Shown: one piece after another, positions 6,101 to 12,641 of the stretch | How the letters are laid out: every line of letters starts with the position of its first letter | How positions within the stretch are numbered: the stretch's first letter is position 1 | Source of the DNA: an uncultured bacterium | GTDB taxonomy: Bacteria; Cyanobacteriota; Vampirovibrionia; Gastranaerophilales; Gastranaerophilaceae | NCBI GenBank assembly: GCA_902782905.1 | Contig: CACZPB010000209.1 | Span: 1-15,465 of the forward strand | DNA length: 15,465 nucleotides | Reading direction: 5' to 3' | Made by a program: the position numbers and the translations under genes | The notes under the pieces: generated by a model | The model's input: the letters and a program-made list of their open reading frames with translations, nothing else | Databases searched by the model: none | What the model was told of the DNA's origin: nothing

Positions 6101-6847
6101 CTAATTTTCGTAACTATAATTTGAAGCCGATGTTGTAATCGGTTGTGTCAAATAAAGTTCAACAGAAGCGTTTGCAGGAATTGTAACATCATTTCCTTTG
6201 TCTATTGCAGACTTAATAAGTCCTCCGCCTGCACCAACAGCAGTACCCAGAGCTGCACCTCTGCCTACACTGCCACCTGCAAGGGCGCCAAACACAAGTC
6301 CTGATAGAGCACCGGCAGCACTTCCTACAGCCAAATCTTTAGTATACTCTTTTGCAACATCTTTTGATGTACCGCCAACTAAAACACCTGAGTGGTCGTC
6401 AGTTTTTATTACAGCAGAAATCGGAATTTGAGTACCCATAGGAGTTCTTATTTGAGTAAATCTTACACAAAGTTTTCCGTTCATACTGCCGTGTCTTGCG
6501 TGAGTCACTTCGACTACAGTACCGGTTACAGAGCTGCCTGACGGAGCAATAAGCTTGTTATTATAATAAAAATCTTTACTCAACATCATAACAACTGTTT
6601 GACCTGTTGCGGCAGTGGCTGATGATAGCTCTCCAGACATTACGGCTGGGAACTCAGCTCCTGCCGGAACAGTAACAACACTGCCTCTCAAAGGTTGATT
6701 ATTGTTATAGTTCAACGGTTGATACCCTTGATTTGAATATGCAGGTTGAGCCTGCTCCTGAGTATAAGTAAAGTTTGCAGCAGCAAATGCTGAATTCAAT
6801 GACATTACTGATACTATTATAAGTGCTGATAAAAATTTTTTCTTCAT
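6101..6847 (-). CDS. Secreted glycine-zipper protein with VirB10/TrbI-like beta domain (putative)
   Basis: This is 248 residues from ATG 6847, chosen because GGGGAG lies 5 bases upstream and MKKKFLSALIIVSVMSLNSAFA is a clear signal peptide; the longer frame from 6868 is unlikely. After a Gln/Asn/Tyr-rich segment (about 23-50) comes a beta-rich region, VVTVPAGAEFPAVMSGELSS then YYNNKLIAPSGSSVTGTVVE and KLCVRFTQIRTPMGTQIPIS. This pattern resembles the barrel of VirB10/TrbI-type proteins (a raw pattern likeness, not a search result). A glycine zipper follows (about 178-213: AAGALSGLVFGALAGGSVG and GTAVGAGGG), which could insert in or span a membrane, then PANASVELYLTQPIT. It has a good promoter of its own and is probably first in the run with the TonB-like gene 70 bases downstream. 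Function is unknown; an outer-membrane or envelope role is inferred. Confidence 0.8.
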   Translation of the reverse strand: MKKKFLSALIIVSVMSLNSAFAAANFTYTQEQAQPAYSNQGYQPLNYNNNQPLRGSVVTVPAGAEFPAVMSGELSSATAATGQTVVMMLSKDFYYNNKLIAPSGSSVTGTVVEVTHARHGSMNGKLCVRFTQIRTPMGTQIPISAVIKTDDHSGVLVGGTSKDVAKEYTKDLAVGSAAGALSGLVFGALAGGSVGRGAALGTAVGAGGGLIKSAIDKGNDVTIPANASVELYLTQPITTSASNYSYEN

Positions 6848-6869
6848 AGTTCTCCCCTTCATATACAAT

Positions 6870-6897
6870 ATTTTATAACCTATTCAGGATTTGTCAA
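6870..6897 (-). promoter_or_regulatory. Promoter of the glycine-zipper/TonB/Exb run
   Basis: On the minus strand a perfect TTGACA (plus 6892-6897) and TAAAAT (plus 6870-6875, 5 of 6) are separated by 16 bases. The start would be near 6863, giving a leader of about 15 bases that contains the GGGGAG binding site. Confidence 0.7.
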
Positions 6898-6950
6898 TTT
6901 GTTAAGTTTGTTTATATTAAGTTTTAGCGGACTTTTTATTCAAAAATGAA

Positions 6951-7970
6951 CTATCTTACAATTTTTGAAGATATTTCCTGCAAACGCTTATAAAGTTCTA
7001 TTTCAGCATCCGTAAGCTCTTTTGGGATTTGGATTTCTATTGTTAAAATCATATCACCCTGCTTTGTTGAGCTTTCTATACCGCAGCCTGCGAGTCTTAT
7101 TTTTTGACCGTTTTGTGTATTTGGAGCAATTTTTACTGTTACATTTCCGTTTATTGTAGATATTTTTAACTCGCACCCTAAAACTGCCTCATACGGAGAT
7201 ACCTGAACCGTTTTTAGTATATTTAAACCTTCTGTTTTGTAGGTTTTGGGTTCGGCGATGTGTATAGTTAAATATAAATCACCATTTTTACCGCCGTTTA
7301 TACCTTTTTCGCCTTCGTTTGCGAGCCTGATTTTAGAATTATTTTTAACTCCTGCTGGAATCTTTACGCTGAAGCGTTTGTATTCGGATTTTTCTCCCTT
7401 ACCGTTACAATGAGGGCATGCTGTACCATTTACAAACTTTCTGCCGCCGCATTTTGGGCATACCTGTGTTTGGAGCATATTTACAGTTTTTACACCGCCG
7501 TTTATTGCTTCAAAAACTGAAATTTCTATATCCGTACATATATCAGCTCCCTTTTTAGGAGCCTTTTTTTCTTGTTCACGCTTAAATTGTGCTTCGCGAT
7601 ATTTTTTTGCAATGAACTCCTCCCAGTTGAAATTGAAACCAAAAATATTCTCTTTTTTCTTGCTTTCTTCCTTTTTTGCTTCCTTAAAATTAGGATTAGT
7701 TGCATTTGATTTAGTTTCTTTTTTTTCTTCTTCCTTACCTTCTTTTGCATAGTTATAGAAACGCTTTGCCCTGTCATAATCAGCCTTTTTAGCAGTATTT
7801 GACAATATTTCGTACGCTTCATTGATTTCTTTGAATTTGTTGATAACATCTTCAGAGTTTCCTGCCACATCAGGATGCCACTTACGCGCCAATTTTCTGT
7901 ATGCGCTCTTGATTTCTGCTTGTGTGCTAAACTCCGATAACTCTAAAATCTTATAATAATCTTTAGTCAT
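6951..7970 (-). CDS. DnaJ-family co-chaperone with a reduced zinc-binding domain
   Basis: This is an Hsp40 of 339 residues that should stimulate the ATPase of an Hsp70 (DnaK) and deliver clients. The J domain is residues 4-67 with HPD at 32-34. Instead of a Gly/Phe-rich region there is a Lys/Glu-rich linker (about 75-140, EEKKETKS and KKEESKKKE). A zinc module then has only two of the four CxxCxGxG motifs: C171-C174 and C185-C188, so it could bind one zinc rather than two. The C-terminal client-binding domains follow (KRFSVKIPAGVKNNSKIRLA, NGDLYLTIHIAEP, VSPYEAVLGCELKISTINGN, IAPNTQNGQKIRLAGCG). It is therefore between class A DnaJ and class B CbpA. The start has no Shine-Dalgarno sequence; the J domain begins at once, so no later start fits. 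A canonical dnaJ may exist elsewhere. Confidence 0.9.
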   Translation of the reverse strand: MTKDYYKILELSEFSTQAEIKSAYRKLARKWHPDVAGNSEDVINKFKEINEAYEILSNTAKKADYDRAKRFYNYAKEGKEEEKKETKSNATNPNFKEAKKEESKKKENIFGFNFNWEEFIAKKYREAQFKREQEKKAPKKGADICTDIEISVFEAINGGVKTVNMLQTQVCPKCGGRKFVNGTACPHCNGKGEKSEYKRFSVKIPAGVKNNSKIRLANEGEKGINGGKNGDLYLTIHIAEPKTYKTEGLNILKTVQVSPYEAVLGCELKISTINGNVTVKIAPNTQNGQKIRLAGCGIESSTKQGDMILTIEIQIPKELTDAEIELYKRLQEISSKIVR

Positions 7971-7976
7971 ATCAGA

Positions 7977-8004
7977 TATTTAATGATATAAAAATAAAAG
8001 TCAA
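7977..8004 (-). promoter_or_regulatory. Putative dnaJ promoter giving a leaderless mRNA
   Basis: On the minus strand TTGACT (plus 7999-8004, 5 of 6) is 16 bases from TAAATA (plus 7977-7982), a weak -10. The -10 ends 6 bases before the ATG at 7970, predicting initiation at the start codon. No Shine-Dalgarno sequence is present. Confidence 0.45.
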
Positions 8005-8129
8005 CGGTTAGTCAGCTAAATTTTTAATCTTTACGAAAATATTTTTTTGTCAAATTATTTTTCAGAAAAAGACAACAAGAATAAAATTCAATTAAGTTTG
8101 AATATTTTTTTACATCAGAGCACGCTCTA

Positions 8130-8158
8130 TTGAAAAACAAAAGATATAATGATATTAT
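8130..8158 (+). promoter_or_regulatory. Putative promoter of the thioredoxin-like gene, giving a leaderless mRNA
   Basis: TTGAAA (8130-8135) and TATTAT (8153-8158, 5 of 6) are 17 bases apart; the -10 ends exactly 6 bases before ATG 8165. A perfect TATAAT at 8145-8150 is an alternative -10 but has no suitable -35 and would still leave a leader of only about 8 bases without a Shine-Dalgarno sequence. Confidence 0.55.
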
Positions 8159-8164
8159 CTACAT

Positions 8165-8533
8165 ATGTTCAAGAAATTTGTACTATCACTTGTTTTGTTA
8201 AGCTTTATATCCGCTTCTGCCGGAGAGCTTGAGGATGCACTGTCTAAAAACAAGAATGTTTTTTTGTATATGTACACACCGGAATGCGGCTACTGCACAA
8301 GTTTTACTCCAAGGTACAACAAACTTGCGAAAATGTACGACAAGCAATACACATTTATAAAACTTGACGCATCTTCAATGTACGGATATAAAGTTTTCAG
8401 GAGTTACGGGGGGAGGTATGTTCCTTACGTTGTTCTTATAAATTCAAAGAATGATACAAAAAGTGTAAGTGCGAACTGTCTGGCTTCGACAGAGTGTACT
8501 GAGCGAACGTTAATAAAATTCACAAAAAATTAA
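8165..8533 (+). CDS. Secreted thioredoxin-fold protein
   Basis: This is a 122-residue periplasmic thiol-disulfide protein. A signal peptide, MFKKFVLSLVLLSFISASAG, is followed by a thioredoxin fold. The strand NVFLYMYTPECGYC carries the CGYC redox pair (C41, C44), then KLAKMYDKQYTFIKLDAS, and RYVPYVVLI has the cis-proline (P87) opposite the active site. Two more cysteines (C105, C111) lie near the C-terminus and may form a second disulfide. At about 102 mature residues it is a minimal thioredoxin domain. The TPECGYC motif fits a periplasmic thioredoxin/TlpA-like reductase, but direction (oxidant or reductant) and client are unknown. There is no Shine-Dalgarno sequence before ATG. rfbA starts 9 bases after its stop, so the two are probably cotranscribed although functionally unrelated. 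Confidence 0.88.
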   Translation: MFKKFVLSLVLLSFISASAGELEDALSKNKNVFLYMYTPECGYCTSFTPRYNKLAKMYDKQYTFIKLDASSMYGYKVFRSYGGRYVPYVVLINSKNDTKSVSANCLASTECTERTLIKFTKN

Positions 8534-8542
8534 AGGAGATAT

Positions 8543-9436
8543 ATGAAAGGAATAGTTTTAGCCGGTGGAGCTGGGACGAGATTATTTCCTGCATCACAGC
8601 CTATATCAAAAATATTACTTCCAATTTATGACAAACCAATGATTTATTATCCTCTATCCACGCTTATGCTTGCGGGGATTAAGGACATCCTTATCATAAC
8701 GAACGAAACAGATTATGACAATTTTGTAAAACTTTTAGGTGACGGCTCACAGTTTGGACTAAATCTTTCGTACAGAATTCAGTATATACAAAAAGGTATA
8801 GCTGACGCATTTTTAATTGCGGAAGATTTTATCGCGGGAGATGATGTTGCGCTTATATTGGGTGACAACATTTTCCACGGGCACGGCTTCTCTACAATTA
8901 TGAAAAATGCGATTAAACATCAAACCGGTGCAACAGTATTCGGATATACGGTAAAAGATCCGGAGAGATTTGGAGTTGTAGAGTTTGACGAAAACAAAAA
9001 GGCAATTTCATTAGAAGAAAAACCGGTTAATCCAAAATCTAACTATGCAGTTACAGGGCTGTATTTTTACGACGGGAATGTATGCGAATACGCACACATG
9101 CTGACTCCTTCAGCAAGAGGCGAACTTGAGATTACCGATTTGAACAAAATTTACCTGAATAAAGGAAAGTTGAATGTTGAAATACTCGGCAGGGGTTTTG
9201 CTTGGCTTGACACAGGTACGCACGATTCAATGCTTCAAGCAAGCTTGTTTGTACAGACAATGGAATTAAACAAAGGAGTTAAAATTTCCTGTCTTGAAGA
9301 AATTGCGTTCAATCAAGGATTTATAACAAAAGACGAACTTTTGAAAAAAATTGAAAAATACGGATACAAAAACGAATATTACAACTATGTTCGTGAAGTT
9401 ATTGAGCATCCGAATAAAGTTGCACTTATGGTCTAA
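8543..9436 (+). CDS. rfbA: Glucose-1-phosphate thymidylyltransferase
   Basis: RfbA/RmlA makes dTDP-glucose from dTTP and glucose-1-phosphate, the first step to dTDP-rhamnose and related sugars of surface polysaccharide. The 297-residue protein is a full-length cytoplasmic nucleotidyltransferase. Visible motifs are KGIVLAGGAGTRLFP (nucleotide binding), SKILLPIYDKPMIYYPLS (22-39), LILGDNIFHG (104-113; D108 metal binding), EEKPVNPKSNYAVTGLYFYD, and RGFAWLDTGTHDSM. The family GLAQAF segment reads GIADAF here, a small departure. AAAGGAG lies 6 bases before ATG. rfbB, rfbC and rfbD are not adjacent, so the rest of the pathway must lie elsewhere or the product feeds another dTDP-sugar. It converges on bioF with 7 bases between stops. 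Confidence 0.95.
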   Translation: MKGIVLAGGAGTRLFPASQPISKILLPIYDKPMIYYPLSTLMLAGIKDILIITNETDYDNFVKLLGDGSQFGLNLSYRIQYIQKGIADAFLIAEDFIAGDDVALILGDNIFHGHGFSTIMKNAIKHQTGATVFGYTVKDPERFGVVEFDENKKAISLEEKPVNPKSNYAVTGLYFYDGNVCEYAHMLTPSARGELEITDLNKIYLNKGKLNVEILGRGFAWLDTGTHDSMLQASLFVQTMELNKGVKISCLEEIAFNQGFITKDELLKKIEKYGYKNEYYNYVREVIEHPNKVALMV

Positions 9437-9443
9437 TATAGTG

Positions 9444-10580
9444 TTATGAATAAATAGCATCCAAGACCTTCTCAAATTCAGCGAGCTTGTGATCGGCGCT
9501 AAGGGATATTCTGAGTCTTGAGCTACCCTCTGGTACGGTAGGCGGACGAATAGCGGGAATATAATACCCTAAAGAATTGAGTTTTTCGGATATTTTTACG
9601 CTATCTTCATTTGTTCCTATCAGAATCGGAATAATATGCGTTGAAGAAGGCGTTTCTATACCTCTTAGCTTTAACAATGCGTGAGCTGCTTTCACCAGAT
9701 GCGTAAGCTTTTGCTTTTGAGCTTTTATATAATCAATTTTTTCTGTTAAAAGCCAATTTGACCATGCAATATTCATTGGCGGTATTGAAGTTGAGAAAAT
9801 AAAAGAACGCGCTTTATTGACCAAATAGTTTATTATTTCGGAATTTGAGGCACAAAATGCTCCATAAGAACCTACAGCTTTTCCGAACGTTGCGGTTATG
9901 ATATCTACATCTTTCCCGTAACAAACACCTGCAAGATTGTCTCCGTATGAGCAAAATGCGTGAGCTTCATCCACCATTAACAGACAGTTATATTTATTTT
10001 TAAGCTCAATAAGTCTATCAATATCTGCAACATCTCCATCCATAGAAAAAACTGATTCCGAAATAATCAGAGCTCTTTTATAATTTTCCCTCTTTTCAGC
10101 TAAAAGCTTCTCCAAATTATCGTAATCAAGATGCTTATATCTAAAAAATTCTCCTTTTGAAAGCTGCATTCCGTCTATAATACTTGCATGATTTAGTTTA
10201 TCAGAAAAAACAACATCGCCTTTTCCTGCAAGAGCTGATACGACACCCAAATTTGCCTGATATCCGGAATTAAAAATAAGTGCCTTCTCTTTTGATTGAA
10301 TATTTGCGACGGTTGTTTCCAAAGCGTTATATTCGGGGGATGAACCTGTTAAAAGCCTCGCGGAAGCGGAAGATAATAATATTTTATCGCCGATTCTTTT
10401 AAGAAAGTCGTTTCTTAAATCTTCCTTTGTACTTATTCCCAGATAATCATTTGAGGCAAAATTAATATATTCCGTTCCATTGACGACGATTTTTCCGTCC
10501 GATTTTGATTCAATGTTTGGGATTTGCCTTAATTGATTATTAGCTTTTAATTTTTCCAGTTCTTCTCTTATTTTATCCAT
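9444..10580 (-). CDS. bioF: 8-amino-7-oxononanoate synthase (biotin synthesis)
   Basis: This is a pyridoxal-phosphate enzyme of the alpha-oxoamine synthase family, 378 residues. BioF condenses pimeloyl-thioester with L-alanine to give 8-amino-7-oxononanoate. Evidence: NFASNDYLGIS (40-50), SSASARLLTG, FNSGYQANLGV, H131 in DKLNHASIIDG (ring stacking), DEAHAFCSYG with D204 and H207, TFGKAVGSYGAF with the Schiff-base lysine K234, and AIRPPTVPEGSSRLRISLSA near the C-terminus, which favours BioF over the glycine acetyltransferase and serine palmitoyltransferase branches. Its ATG is one base after the ctpA stop (TAA-A-ATG) and has no strong binding site, so it probably depends on ctpA translation. 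Other bio genes are not in the window. Confidence is high for the family and good for BioF. Confidence 0.92.
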   Translation of the reverse strand: MDKIREELEKLKANNQLRQIPNIESKSDGKIVVNGTEYINFASNDYLGISTKEDLRNDFLKRIGDKILLSSASARLLTGSSPEYNALETTVANIQSKEKALIFNSGYQANLGVVSALAGKGDVVFSDKLNHASIIDGMQLSKGEFFRYKHLDYDNLEKLLAEKRENYKRALIISESVFSMDGDVADIDRLIELKNKYNCLLMVDEAHAFCSYGDNLAGVCYGKDVDIITATFGKAVGSYGAFCASNSEIINYLVNKARSFIFSTSIPPMNIAWSNWLLTEKIDYIKAQKQKLTHLVKAAHALLKLRGIETPSSTHIIPILIGTNEDSVKISEKLNSLGYYIPAIRPPTVPEGSSRLRISLSADHKLAEFEKVLDAIYS

Positions 10581-10581
10581 T

Positions 10582-11808
10582 TTACTTTTTATTTAATAAT
10601 TCTTTCGCCTTTTCAAGCTGTATATCTTTTTTATTTTCAATAAAGAAATCAAATTCATTACCTATTTCTACATCAGGTTTTATTCCAAGTTTATTTATAT
10701 CAACTCCGTTTGGAGTAAGATATCTTGCCGTCGTAACATTAACTCCGGTTTGATTTGGAAGCGGTACTACCTTTTGCACAAGCCCCTTGCCGAATGTTTT
10801 TCTTCCGACAAGTGTTGCTCTTTTTGCATCCTTTAGCGCACCTGAGAGAATTTCACTTGCACTCGCGCTTGCACCGTTAACAAGAACCACAATCGGTTTA
10901 TCTGTATCAAAAGCTTCATTTTGGGCTTTTATGGACTTTTTATACCCGTTTCTGTATATTATATCGACAATTGTGCCTTTTTTTAGAAAACTGTTAGCAA
11001 TGAATACAGCATTATCCAAAAGCCCGCCTGTATTTCCTCTTAAATCTATTATGAGGCTGTCTGTATTTTTTGTATTGTCGAGGGCTTCAATAAATTCACT
11101 TGGTGTCGTTCCGCTCATAAAGCTTACTATTTTTATGTAACCTATGTGGTTATCTAAAACTGAACTTTTTACAGTTTTAATCTTAATTTCTTTTCTTTTT
11201 ATTTTTTTGTTAAATTTTTTGCCGTTTCTTAATATTGTAAGTTCAACAACACTGTTTTCAGGTCCGCGAACCAGAGAAGCTACCTCAGATATATTCATGC
11301 CGGATATATCTTTGCCGTCGACAGTCGTAATGATATCACCCTGTTTCAACTGAGCAAAGTCGGCAGGAGTTCCTTGTATAACGTTAAAGATTTCGGTCTT
11401 TCCTGCATTAGAATAGATGTTCACACCTATCCCGTATATTTTTGATGTAATAGAAGTTGCAAGTTCTTCAAAATCGCGTTTTGTCATAAATCTTGTATAA
11501 GGTTCGTCAAGGCTTGCTATCATGCTCTCAATTGCGACTTTTGCATCATCTTCGGTTTTAATTTTGCCTTGGTATCTAGACCTCCATCTGCCCCAATTTT
11601 GGTGATTCAGACTGGGCTCATAATACTCTTTGTTTATAACCTTCCAAGTTTTATCAAAAAGTCTTTGGGCTGAGACTTCTTCGTTATTTATTATTTCATC
11701 TCTTTTCAGATAAGAACTTGTCTTGGTGAATGTAGACAAGAATATATTGTTAAAAATCACCAAAATCAACACTGATAAGAGAAATATAATTAAGTGTTTT
11801 CTTCTCAT
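10582..11808 (-). CDS. ctpA: Carboxyl-terminal processing protease (S41 family)
   Basis: This is a 408-residue serine protease with a catalytic Ser-Lys dyad, acting in the periplasm or on the outer face of the inner membrane. The N-terminus (LIIFLLSVLILVIFNNIFLS, about 6-25) is an uncleaved anchor or signal segment. FDKTWKVINKEYYEP and SLDEPYTRFMT mark the S41 N-terminal domain. A PDZ domain spans about 122-200 (YGIGVNIYS, GTPADFAQLKQGDIITTVDG, EVASLVRGPENSVVELTILR). The catalytic core has LIIDLRGNTGGLLDNAV, then NGASASASEILSGALKD with S316, and GRKTFGKGLVQ with K341, 25 residues later as in cyanobacterial CtpA. It has a good promoter at 11842-11870, but no clear Shine-Dalgarno sequence in the short leader. 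bioF follows one base after. CtpA enzymes mature or degrade envelope proteins; the substrate here is unknown. Confidence 0.94.
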   Translation of the reverse strand: MRRKHLIIFLLSVLILVIFNNIFLSTFTKTSSYLKRDEIINNEEVSAQRLFDKTWKVINKEYYEPSLNHQNWGRWRSRYQGKIKTEDDAKVAIESMIASLDEPYTRFMTKRDFEELATSITSKIYGIGVNIYSNAGKTEIFNVIQGTPADFAQLKQGDIITTVDGKDISGMNISEVASLVRGPENSVVELTILRNGKKFNKKIKRKEIKIKTVKSSVLDNHIGYIKIVSFMSGTTPSEFIEALDNTKNTDSLIIDLRGNTGGLLDNAVFIANSFLKKGTIVDIIYRNGYKKSIKAQNEAFDTDKPIVVLVNGASASASEILSGALKDAKRATLVGRKTFGKGLVQKVVPLPNQTGVNVTTARYLTPNGVDINKLGIKPDVEIGNEFDFFIENKKDIQLEKAKELLNKK

Positions 11809-11841
11809 AACTTAATTTAACATCAAGGAGCAAATATAAGC

Positions 11842-11870
11842 AATATACTTTTAATCTTTCTGCATGCCAA
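11842..11870 (-). promoter_or_regulatory. Promoter of ctpA-bioF
   Basis: On the minus strand TTGGCA (plus 11865-11870) and TATATT (plus 11842-11847), each 5 of 6 consensus, are 17 bases apart. The start would be near 11835, giving a leader of about 27 bases without a clear Shine-Dalgarno sequence. A poorer -10 (TTAAAT) 6 bases before the ATG is an alternative. Confidence 0.6.
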
Positions 11871-11890
11871 TTATAAAGATGTTTAAAAGT

Positions 11891-12559
11891 TTACTTATCT
11901 TTAAACCCAGGAGAAGTCAAAGGCAGATTTTTATATCCTTGATTTGCATAAACAGTCTTTTTTATGTACTTGTTTGTATAATTTCCTTTTTCCAGAAGTT
12001 GTTTTAAAATATTTTCCCTTGTAACAAGCGATGATTCAAGATTGTTAGATTCAGGATATTTTTTAAGGATTTCGCTCCATACTGTCGCCTCAAGAGTCCA
12101 AGCATACGTTTCTTCACTCAAAGAATTGTATTCATCCTGATGGAGTGCTTCGTGAGATAAAAGTGCTGCTAGTGCTCCGGGAGGAGCATATTCATGTTTA
12201 GGATTTATGTATATATAAAGTTTACCCCTCTTTTTCCAGCCTACAGCATCAAATGTCGAATACGCTTCATTAATTTCAGAAAGATCTCTAAATTCTATTT
12301 TCACTGGATATTGCGTAATATTATACCCGAGAATTGCTTTTCTTGAAAACTCTCCGGATGTCCCTTTCATCATATCAAGCGCAACATGAAAAATCTGTTC
12401 ATTAGAAACTTTTTTGTACTCCGGCGAGATACTGTCAATATATTCCTGAGTATATTTTGCAGGAAGCTGAACGTTAGCCGGCACAGGTTCAAACCCTTTT
12501 GCAAAAACAGCTCCGGAATAAAGTGTCATTATTATAAATAGAGAAAATAACTTTTTCAT
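11891..12559 (-). CDS. Secreted putative zinc metallopeptidase with an HEALH motif
   Basis: This is 222 residues from ATG 12559, chosen because MKKLFSLFIIMTLYSGAVFA is a signal peptide and GAGGG lies upstream; the frame extends to 12586 without better signals. I do not recognise a named family. The key feature is GALAALLSHEALHQDEYNSL (128-147), with an HExxH zinc motif at 136-140 set in a hydrophobic helix, followed by SLSEETYAW (147-154), where E149, E150 or E157 could be the third ligand or a helix-stabilising acid. Before it lie strands PVKIEFRDLS and KLYIYINPKHEYAPP, as in many small zincin folds where an edge strand precedes the HExxH helix. The C-terminal third is polar and helical. It has its own promoter (12594-12623). 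A periplasmic or extracellular protease or a cell-wall-associated peptidase is possible; activity is inference from one motif. Confidence 0.8.
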   Translation of the reverse strand: MKKLFSLFIIMTLYSGAVFAKGFEPVPANVQLPAKYTQEYIDSISPEYKKVSNEQIFHVALDMMKGTSGEFSRKAILGYNITQYPVKIEFRDLSEINEAYSTFDAVGWKKRGKLYIYINPKHEYAPPGALAALLSHEALHQDEYNSLSEETYAWTLEATVWSEILKKYPESNNLESSLVTRENILKQLLEKGNYTNKYIKKTVYANQGYKNLPLTSPGFKDK

Positions 12560-12593
12560 ACTATAAAACCCTCGCCTTGTAAGCATTTATATT

Positions 12594-12623
12594 ATTATAT
12601 AATTTTATGAGGGTAAAAGTCAA
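12594..12623 (-). promoter_or_regulatory. Promoter of the HEALH protein gene
   Basis: On the minus strand TTGACT (plus 12618-12623) and a perfect TATAAT (plus 12594-12599) are 18 bases apart. Start near 12587 gives a leader of about 28 bases containing the GAGGG binding site. It lies between the GT2 stop and this gene, so the two are probably transcribed separately. Confidence 0.6.
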
Positions 12624-12641
12624 AAAGCGGAATATATTTTG

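Noticed and set aside
11875..11906. Inverted repeat around the end of the HEALH gene as a terminator
   Set aside because: AAAGAT/ATCTTT and GTTTAAA/TTTAAAC can pair, but the stems contain almost no GC and no U tract follows, so it does not look like an intrinsic terminator.
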